From Nocardia vaccinii NBRC 15922 (lineage in GTDB: Bacteria > Actinomycetota > Actinomycetes > Mycobacteriales > Mycobacteriaceae), in the NCBI RefSeq assembly GCF_001613305.1, contig NZ_BDCC01000065.1, forward strand, positions 37,186 through 101,185: a DNA stretch of 64,000 nt. Reading direction: 5' to 3'. Shown in pieces: positions 58,743-64,000 of this stretch (within the stretch, counting starts at the first letter, position 1; each line of letters opens with the position of its first letter). The position numbers were made by a program, and so were the translations under genes. The notes under the pieces are model-generated. The model did not search any database. It was given only the letters and a program-made list of their open reading frames with translations, and was not told the DNA's origin.

Positions 58743-59519
58743 TCACCAGGTGATTTCGGGTAGTTCAACGTCGATCGGAAACGGGCGATCGAGACGCAGT
58801 TGCTTGCGGAAGACACCGCTGGGCACGTACTGACCGCCCTCGGGAAGTAATTCGAAGGCGTAGACGACCATTTCGTCGTCCTCGTTCTCGACCCGCCAGA
58901 AGCATTTGATGCCTGCTTCGGCGTATTGCACCGGCCGCAGTTTGCGGTCCTTGGTCTTCGTATTGGGTGAGACGACCTCGACGGCGAGGTGCACATCTGA
59001 AGGATCGAACATCAGGCTGCCAGCGGTAACCGCCTCGCGAGAGACAACCAGCACGTCTGGCTCGGGCGCGCTTTCGACGAGGTCGATACCTTTTTCTGTA
59101 GCGATAACAAACTCGCGAGGGGCAATCGCTCGCAACGCAAATTTAAGCGCATAGACCACTTCATCGTGCCAATGCGTGGCAGGCGCCATCATCACGACTT
59201 GTCCGTCCTCCAACTCGAAGCTGCCGTCGACCACTTCGATCAGGCGAGGCAGGTCAGCGGTGGTAAACCCTTCGGGCGGAGGCACTGGCAGCGACACCAA
59301 CCGAGAGCGAATCGGCTCCTCTGGTTGATGGTGCGCAGCGACGGCCATAGCAGCAGGGTACCGGTCGAAAAAAACTTCCCGCAACAAATCTTCACGAGTG
59401 TAGATGCGGGATGAATCAGGATTCGCAGCCAACTGGGCAAACCCCTCACGCAGCCGCTCGACGATCTCACGGCGGTCCATCTCAGGCTCCCGAGGCGATC
59501 GCATCATGTCGGCAAGCAT
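58743..59519 (-). CDS. Uma2-family (DUF820) putative PD-(D/E)XK nuclease
   Basis: Protein of 258 residues. The Uma2 fold signs are APATHWHDEVVYALK, APEPDVLVVSREA, DVHLAVEVVSPNTKTKDRKLR and YAEAGIKCFWRVE, giving the Asp-Glu-x-Lys arrangement of PD-(D/E)XK proteins. The family is common in actinomycetes and cyanobacteria but rarely assigned a function. Codons include more A/T third bases than neighbours (for example GCAAATTTAAG), suggesting transfer or recent arrival. The ATG at 59519 (MLADMM) is the longest well-supported start; 59480 is an alternative. Confidence 0.85.
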   Translation of the reverse strand: MLADMMRSPREPEMDRREIVERLREGFAQLAANPDSSRIYTREDLLREVFFDRYPAAMAVAAHHQPEEPIRSRLVSLPVPPPEGFTTADLPRLIEVVDGSFELEDGQVVMMAPATHWHDEVVYALKFALRAIAPREFVIATEKGIDLVESAPEPDVLVVSREAVTAGSLMFDPSDVHLAVEVVSPNTKTKDRKLRPVQYAEAGIKCFWRVENEDDEMVVYAFELLPEGGQYVPSGVFRKQLRLDRPFPIDVELPEITW

Positions 59520-59690
59520 GTCCGAAGCATACAGCCAGACCCAGCGATAGTCCACGCGCATGAATTCTAAACTGTTGCAGCACAACAGTTTACATTGATA
59601 CTCTACCGAAACCTGCAGGTGCACAATGGAACTGACCCAATCTGAACACCACGAAACCGTACAGCACTACAATCCCCACACATACGACAA
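59520..59690. other. 171-bp AT-richer gap
   Basis: Nothing is recognised apart from AT-rich sequence consistent with the Uma2 promoter (TAAACTGTTG and ACAGTTTAC near 59565-59595, inverted relative to each other). Confidence 0.4.
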
Positions 59691-59722
59691 CCGCCCCGCC
59701 TCGGATAACCGAGGCGGGGCGG
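59691..59722 (-). terminator. Strong rpoC terminator
   Basis: Perfect 14-bp arms CCGCCCCGCCTCGG (59691-59704) and CCGAGGCGGGGCGG (59709-59722) with loop ATAA, 22 bases past the minus-strand rpoC stop, then TTGTCGT in that direction. Confidence 0.9.
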
Positions 59723-59743
59723 ATTGTGTTGTCTCCTACCGGA

Positions 59744-62700
59744 TTACCGGTAGTCGCTGAAACCGTAGTCGTCCAGCGGAACCGCCGCACCCGTGGTCTG
59801 GCCGAAGCCCTCCGGGGTGTAGTAGGTGTCGTCGTAGGACGGCACCGCGTAGGCGGCCGCGCGGGCCTCCTCGGTCGGCTGGACCTGGATGTTGCGATAG
59901 CGGTTGATACCGGTACCGGCCGGGATCAACTTACCGATGATCACGTTCTCCTTCAGGCCGATCAGCTTGTCGGAGCGGCAGTTGATCGCGGCATCCGTGA
60001 GCACGCGGGTGGTCTCCTGGAAGGAGGCCGCCGACAGCCACGAATCCGTCGCGAGCGACGCCTTGGTGATACCCATCAGCACCGGACGCCCCGACGCGGT
60101 CGACGCGGCATCGCCGTGCTCGGCCATGACGCGACGGTTGACCGCCTCGAACTCCGAACGCTCCACCAGCGAACCGGGCAGGAACTCCGTCGCACCCGAA
60201 TCGATGATCGTGACGCGCCGCAGCATCTGCCGGACGATGACCTCGATGTGCTTGTCGTGGATGGACACACCCTGCGACCGGTAGACCTCCTGGACCTCGT
60301 GGACCAGGTGGACCTGCACCTGACGCGGACCCATCACGCGCAGCACCTCGTGCGGATCGGCCGAGCCCTCCAGCAACTGCTGGCCGACCTCGACGTGGTC
60401 GCCGTCGGCGAGCAGGCGCTCGGAGCCGTCGTCGTGCTTGAACACCCGCAGACGCTGACGCTTCGACAGCTTGTCGTAGACCACTTCGTCCGAACCGTCG
60501 TCCGGAATGATGGTGATCTTGTAGAAGCGGTCGTCGTCCTCGAGCCGGATTCGGCCCGAGACCTCGGCGATCGGCGCCTTGCCCTTGGGCACGCGAGCCT
60601 CGAACAGCTCCTGCACGCGGGGCAGACCACCGGTGATGTCGTCACCGGCGACACCACCCTGGTGGAAGGTGCGCATGGTCAGCTGGGTACCGGGCTCACC
60701 GATGGACTGCGCGGCGACGATACCCACGGCCTCACCGATGTCGACCAGCTTGCCGGTTGCCATCGAACGTCCGTAGCAGGTCGCGCACACGCCGGTGCCG
60801 GTGGTGCAGGTCAGCACGGAGCGAACCTTCACCTCGGTGACACCCGCCTCCAGCAGCGCCTCGATGGCCGGGTCGCCGAGATCGTGACCCTTCTCCACCA
60901 CCACATTGCCGTTGGCGTCGAGCGCGTCGGCGGCCAGCGTCCGGGCGTAGGTGCTGGTCTCGACGTGGGCGTCGCGGATGATCGAGCCGTCGGCCTGCTT
61001 CTCCGCGATCGCGACGGTGATACCGCGCTCGGTGCCACAGTCGGTCTCGCGCACGATGACGTCCTGCGACACGTCCACCAGACGACGGGTCAGGTAACCC
61101 GAGTCGGCGGTGCGAAGCGCGGTGTCGGCCAGACCCTTTCGCGCACCGTGGGTGTTGATGAAGTACTCCAGAACCGTCAGGCCCTCACGGAACGAGGACT
61201 TGATCGGCCGCGGGATGAACTCACCCTTCGGGTTCGTCACCAGGCCCTTCATACCGGCGAGGGTACGGGTCTGGGTGAAGTTACCCGTGGCGCCCGAGTC
61301 GACGATCGTGATGATCGGGTTGTCGGCCGGGTAGTGGCGGCGCAGCGCGGCGCCGACCTCTTCGGTGGCCTCCTGCCAGATCTTGACCAGCGCGTTGTTC
61401 CGCTCCTGGTGATCGAGAGCACCACGCTGGTACTTCTTCTCGATCCCGTCGGCCAGACCCTCGTACCGCTCCATGATGTCGGCCTTCTCCGGCGGCACCA
61501 GCACGTCGGACATCGAGACCGTCACACCCGAACGCGTGGCCCAGTAGAACCCGGCGTCCTTGAGCTTGTCGACGGTCTGCGCGACCACGATCATCGGATA
61601 GCGCTCGGCCAGATCGTTGATGATCGTGGCCTGACGCTTCTTCGGCATCGGCTCGTTGATGAACGCGTAGTCCGCGGGGAGCAGATCGTTGAACAGCACA
61701 CGACCCAGGGTGGTCTCGGCGGTCCACGCGTCACCGGGCTGCCAGCCCTGCGGGAACAGCTCCGTCTCGATCGCCCGCGGCGGACGCTGATCGGTCAGCC
61801 GCACCTTGATCTGCGACTGCACGGTCAGCTCGGCGCGGTCGACCGCCATCTGCGCCTCGGCCGGCGAGGAGTACACGCCGAACTCCGGCTCGTCCTTGGT
61901 GGCCTCGCGGTACTCGCCCTTGGCACCCTCGACCCTCCGGGTCAGGTAGTACAGGCCGGTGACCATGTCCAGACGAGGCATGGCGAGCGGACGACCCGAG
62001 GCCGGGGACAGGATGTTGTTCGAGGACAGCATCAGGATGCGGGCCTCGGCCTGCGCCTCCGCCGACAGCGGCAGGTGCACGGCCATCTGGTCACCGTCGA
62101 AGTCGGCGTTGAACGCCTCACACACCAACGGGTGCAGCTGAATTGCCTTGCCTTCCACCAGAAGTGGTTCGAAGGCCTGGATACCCAGCCGGTGCAGGGT
62201 GGGCGCGCGGTTCAGCAGCACGGGGTGTTCGGCGATGACCTCTTCCAGGACATCCCACACCTGCGGCCGCTGCCGCTCGACCATCCGCTTGGCGGACTTG
62301 ATGTTCTGCGCGTGGTTCAGATCGACCAGACGCTTCATCACGAACGGCTTGAACAGCTCCAGCGCCATCAGCTTGGGCAGACCGCACTGATGCAGCTTGA
62401 GCTGCGGGCCGACGACGATGACCGAACGGCCGGAGTAGTCGACGCGCTTACCGAGCAGGTTCTGCCGGAAACGACCCTGCTTACCCTTGAGCAGATCGCT
62501 CAGGGACTTCAGCGGGCGGTTACCGGGACCGGTCACCGGGCGGCCGCGACGGCCGTTGTCGAACAGCGCGTCCACGGACTCCTGCAGCATCCGCTTCTCG
62601 TTGTTGACGATGATCTCGGGCGCGCCCAGATCGATCAGTCGCTTGAGGCGGTTGTTGCGGTTGATCACGCGGCGGTACAGGTCGTTCAGGTCGGAGGTGG

Positions 62701-63706
62701 CGAAGCGGCCACCGTCGAGCTGAACCATCGGGCGCAGCTCCGGCGGGATCACCGGAACAGCGTCCAGAACCATGCCCATCGGCGAGTTGCCGTTGGTCTG
62801 GAACGCCGCGACGACCTTCAGGCGCTTGAGCGCGCGCAGCTTCTTCTGGCCCTTACCCGTGCGAATGGTCTCGCGCAGGTTCTCGGCCTCGGCCGCGATG
62901 TCGAAGGTCTCCATCAGCTTCTGGATCGCCTCGGCGCCCATCGCACCGGTGAAGTACTCGCCGTAGCGGTCCTGCAGCTCGCGGTACAGCACCTCGTCCA
63001 CGATCAGCTGCTTGGGGGCCAGCTTGGTGAACGTGGTCCAGATCTCGTCCAGCCGGTCCAGCTCACGCTGGGCGCGGTCGCGCAGCTGACGCATCTCGCG
63101 CTCGCCGCCGTCCTTGACCTTGCGGCGCACGTCGGACTTGGCGCCCTCGGCCTCGAGCTCGGCGATATCACCCTCGAGCTTCTGGGCGCGGGCCTCGAGA
63201 TCGGCGTCGCGCTGATCGGCGACGGCCTTCTTCTCGACCTCCATCTCCGCCTCGAGCGTGGACAGCTCGTTGTGGCGCAGATCGTTGTCGACAGCGGTGA
63301 TGACGTAGGCGGCGAAGTAGATGATCTTCTCGAGATCCTTCGGCGCCAGGTCCAGCAGGTAGCCCAGACGCGAGGGCACGCCCTTGAAGTACCAGATGTG
63401 GGTGACCGGGGCGGCCAGCTCGATGTGGCCCATCCGCTCACGGCGCACCTTGGCGCGAGTCACCTCGACGCCACAGCGCTCACAGATGATGCCCTTGAAG
63501 CGCACGCGCTTGTACTTACCGCAGTAGCACTCCCAGTCCCGGGTGGGACCGAAGATCTTCTCGCAGAACAAGCCGTCCTTCTCCGGCTTGAGCGTGCGAT
63601 AGTTGATGGTCTCCGGCTTCTTGACCTCGCCGAAAGACCAATTGCGAATGTCTTCGGCGGTAGCCAGGCCGATCCGGAGTTCATCGAAGAAGTTGACGTC
63701 TAGCAC
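59744..63706 (-). CDS. rpoC: RNA polymerase beta' subunit
   Basis: Catalytic subunit of 1320 residues, the normal actinobacterial length. It begins MLDVNFFDELRIG from a GTG at 63706 with AGGAAG upstream. The N-terminal zinc-binding cysteines (CYCGKYKRVRFKGIICERCG) and the active-site metal motif NADFDGDQMAVH are intact; further conserved parts such as the trigger-loop region and a second cysteine cluster (CTTGTGVCATCYGR) are seen. It lies 121 bp after rpoB on the same strand, with a hairpin between, and ends in a strong terminator. Confidence 0.99.
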   Translation of the reverse strand: MLDVNFFDELRIGLATAEDIRNWSFGEVKKPETINYRTLKPEKDGLFCEKIFGPTRDWECYCGKYKRVRFKGIICERCGVEVTRAKVRRERMGHIELAAPVTHIWYFKGVPSRLGYLLDLAPKDLEKIIYFAAYVITAVDNDLRHNELSTLEAEMEVEKKAVADQRDADLEARAQKLEGDIAELEAEGAKSDVRRKVKDGGEREMRQLRDRAQRELDRLDEIWTTFTKLAPKQLIVDEVLYRELQDRYGEYFTGAMGAEAIQKLMETFDIAAEAENLRETIRTGKGQKKLRALKRLKVVAAFQTNGNSPMGMVLDAVPVIPPELRPMVQLDGGRFATSDLNDLYRRVINRNNRLKRLIDLGAPEIIVNNEKRMLQESVDALFDNGRRGRPVTGPGNRPLKSLSDLLKGKQGRFRQNLLGKRVDYSGRSVIVVGPQLKLHQCGLPKLMALELFKPFVMKRLVDLNHAQNIKSAKRMVERQRPQVWDVLEEVIAEHPVLLNRAPTLHRLGIQAFEPLLVEGKAIQLHPLVCEAFNADFDGDQMAVHLPLSAEAQAEARILMLSSNNILSPASGRPLAMPRLDMVTGLYYLTRRVEGAKGEYREATKDEPEFGVYSSPAEAQMAVDRAELTVQSQIKVRLTDQRPPRAIETELFPQGWQPGDAWTAETTLGRVLFNDLLPADYAFINEPMPKKRQATIINDLAERYPMIVVAQTVDKLKDAGFYWATRSGVTVSMSDVLVPPEKADIMERYEGLADGIEKKYQRGALDHQERNNALVKIWQEATEEVGAALRRHYPADNPIITIVDSGATGNFTQTRTLAGMKGLVTNPKGEFIPRPIKSSFREGLTVLEYFINTHGARKGLADTALRTADSGYLTRRLVDVSQDVIVRETDCGTERGITVAIAEKQADGSIIRDAHVETSTYARTLAADALDANGNVVVEKGHDLGDPAIEALLEAGVTEVKVRSVLTCTTGTGVCATCYGRSMATGKLVDIGEAVGIVAAQSIGEPGTQLTMRTFHQGGVAGDDITGGLPRVQELFEARVPKGKAPIAEVSGRIRLEDDDRFYKITIIPDDGSDEVVYDKLSKRQRLRVFKHDDGSERLLADGDHVEVGQQLLEGSADPHEVLRVMGPRQVQVHLVHEVQEVYRSQGVSIHDKHIEVIVRQMLRRVTIIDSGATEFLPGSLVERSEFEAVNRRVMAEHGDAASTASGRPVLMGITKASLATDSWLSAASFQETTRVLTDAAINCRSDKLIGLKENVIIGKLIPAGTGINRYRNIQVQPTEEARAAAYAVPSYDDTYYTPEGFGQTTGAAVPLDDYGFSDYR

Positions 63707-63777
63707 GTAACTTCCTTTCCCCTGTCGGGATTGATTTCGAGCAAGTTCTCAATCGTCGTGAACAGGTGCCCCGCCCG

Positions 63778-63812
63778 CCCTGCTCGCCCGGCGCGCGGCC
63801 GGGTGAGCAGGG
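63778..63812 (-). other. 15-bp hairpin between rpoB and rpoC
   Basis: CCCTGCTCGCCCGGC (63778-63792) and GCCGGGTGAGCAGGG (63798-63812), complementary at 14 of 15 positions, around a 5-nt loop. There is no T-run, so it is more like an RNA-processing or attenuation element than a full terminator. Confidence 0.65.
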
Positions 63813-63827
63813 GGAACGGGACCAAAA

Positions 63828-64000
63828 TCACTGCGCCAGATCGTCTACCGTGGCGGCTTCGTTGCGGGACAGGTTGATGCCCAGGTTCGCGGCGGCCCGT
63901 TCCAGGTCCTCGTCATCGCCGTCGCGCATCTCGATGGCCGCGCCGTCCGAGGACAGCACCTCCACGTTCAGGCACAGGGACTGGAGTTCCTTGAGCAGAA
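63828..64000 (-). CDS. rpoB: RNA polymerase beta subunit, 3' end (partial)
   Basis: The window ends within this gene; only the last 57 codons are visible, reading LLKELQSLCLNVEVLS, then DGAAIEMRDGDDEDLERAA and the end AATVDDLAQ. This is the usual C-terminus of actinobacterial RpoB. It is immediately upstream of rpoC on the same strand. Confidence 0.95.
   Translation of the reverse strand, partial: LLKELQSLCLNVEVLSSDGAAIEMRDGDDEDLERAAANLGINLSRNEAATVDDLAQ

Noticed and set aside
59726..63703. A very long open frame on the plus strand opposite rpoC
   Set aside because: It is the mirror of rpoC codon bias; the minus strand encodes a full RNA polymerase subunit with all motifs.
1..64000. CRISPR array, tRNA or intact insertion sequence
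   Set aside because: No regularly spaced direct repeats with spacers, no cloverleaf with TTCGA-type T-loop and no transposase with flanking inverted repeats were recognised by reading; a covariance-model scan would settle tRNAs.

Overview
This window is a piece of an actinomycete chromosome. GC is high throughout (strong G/C at third codon positions), many genes start with GTG or TTG, and several families are typical of Mycobacteriales: two MspA porins, a DUF7373-type lipoprotein, an EspG-like type VII secretion chaperone, an LpqN-like protein, XRE-DUF397 pairs and a KstR-like box. The mix best fits Nocardia or a close relative; that is inference from family content, not a database match. The right end is the essential rpoB-rpoC locus; most of the rest is accessory, regulatory or cell-envelope material.

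Layout. 1-6.2 kb: DUF2231 membrane protein, then a cytochrome P450 and a DUF4097 protein divergent from a large SARP/AfsR-type regulator, with 11-bp-phased direct repeats between them. 6.2-13.2 kb: small Smr protein preceded by four 15-bp repeats, two small ORFs, membrane adenylate cyclase, an unrecognised 462-residue protein, SGNH hydrolase, amidase. 13.3-21.9 kb: methyltransferase; two paralogous receptor Ser/Thr kinases flanking a DUF7373 lipoprotein; a TetR regulator; and a three-part flavoprotein-reductase-ferredoxin fusion. Matching inverted repeats lie upstream of the fusion and upstream of the kinase genes. 22-26 kb: small proteins, S-adenosylmethionine methyltransferase, secreted alpha/beta hydrolase, XRE-DUF5753 regulator.

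26-34 kb: a six-gene minus-strand operon (putative di-iron protein, flavin/2Fe-2S reductase, SRPBCC protein, Baeyer-Villiger-type monooxygenase, SDR, acyl-CoA ligase) divergent from its own TetR gene; it looks like an oxidative lipid or ketone pathway. 34-39.3 kb: P1 peptidase, truncated IclR regulator, two MspA porins, small secreted protein, PEP-mutase-like enzyme. 39.5-41.5 kb: XRE-DUF397 pair with an unusual 15-bp-periodic upstream repeat. 41.9-45 kb: DUF3558 lipoprotein, small helical protein, WXG/PPE-like protein and EspG, a compact type VII secretion substrate locus. 45-48.1 kb: cold-shock protein, MerR regulator and very small ORFs separated by strong hairpins, then decayed fragments of an Rpn/PD-(D/E)XK-like gene. 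48.1-51.4 kb: NIPSNAP-like, LpqN-like, small membrane proteins, metallo-beta-lactamase-fold hydrolase. 51.6-55.4 kb: DODA-type dioxygenase and GTP cyclohydrolase II divergent from a MarR gene over a perfect palindrome, followed by AhpD-like, GNAT and pirin genes. 55.6-59.5 kb: XRE regulator divergent from an aldo/keto reductase, an orphan IPT/TIG fragment inside GC-rich pentamer repeats, a DUF4442 hotdog protein behind a KstR-like box, and an Uma2-family gene. 59.7-64 kb: rpoC complete and the 3' end of rpoB.

No tRNA, rRNA, CRISPR array or intact insertion sequence was recognised. Functions are inferred from motifs and context alone.
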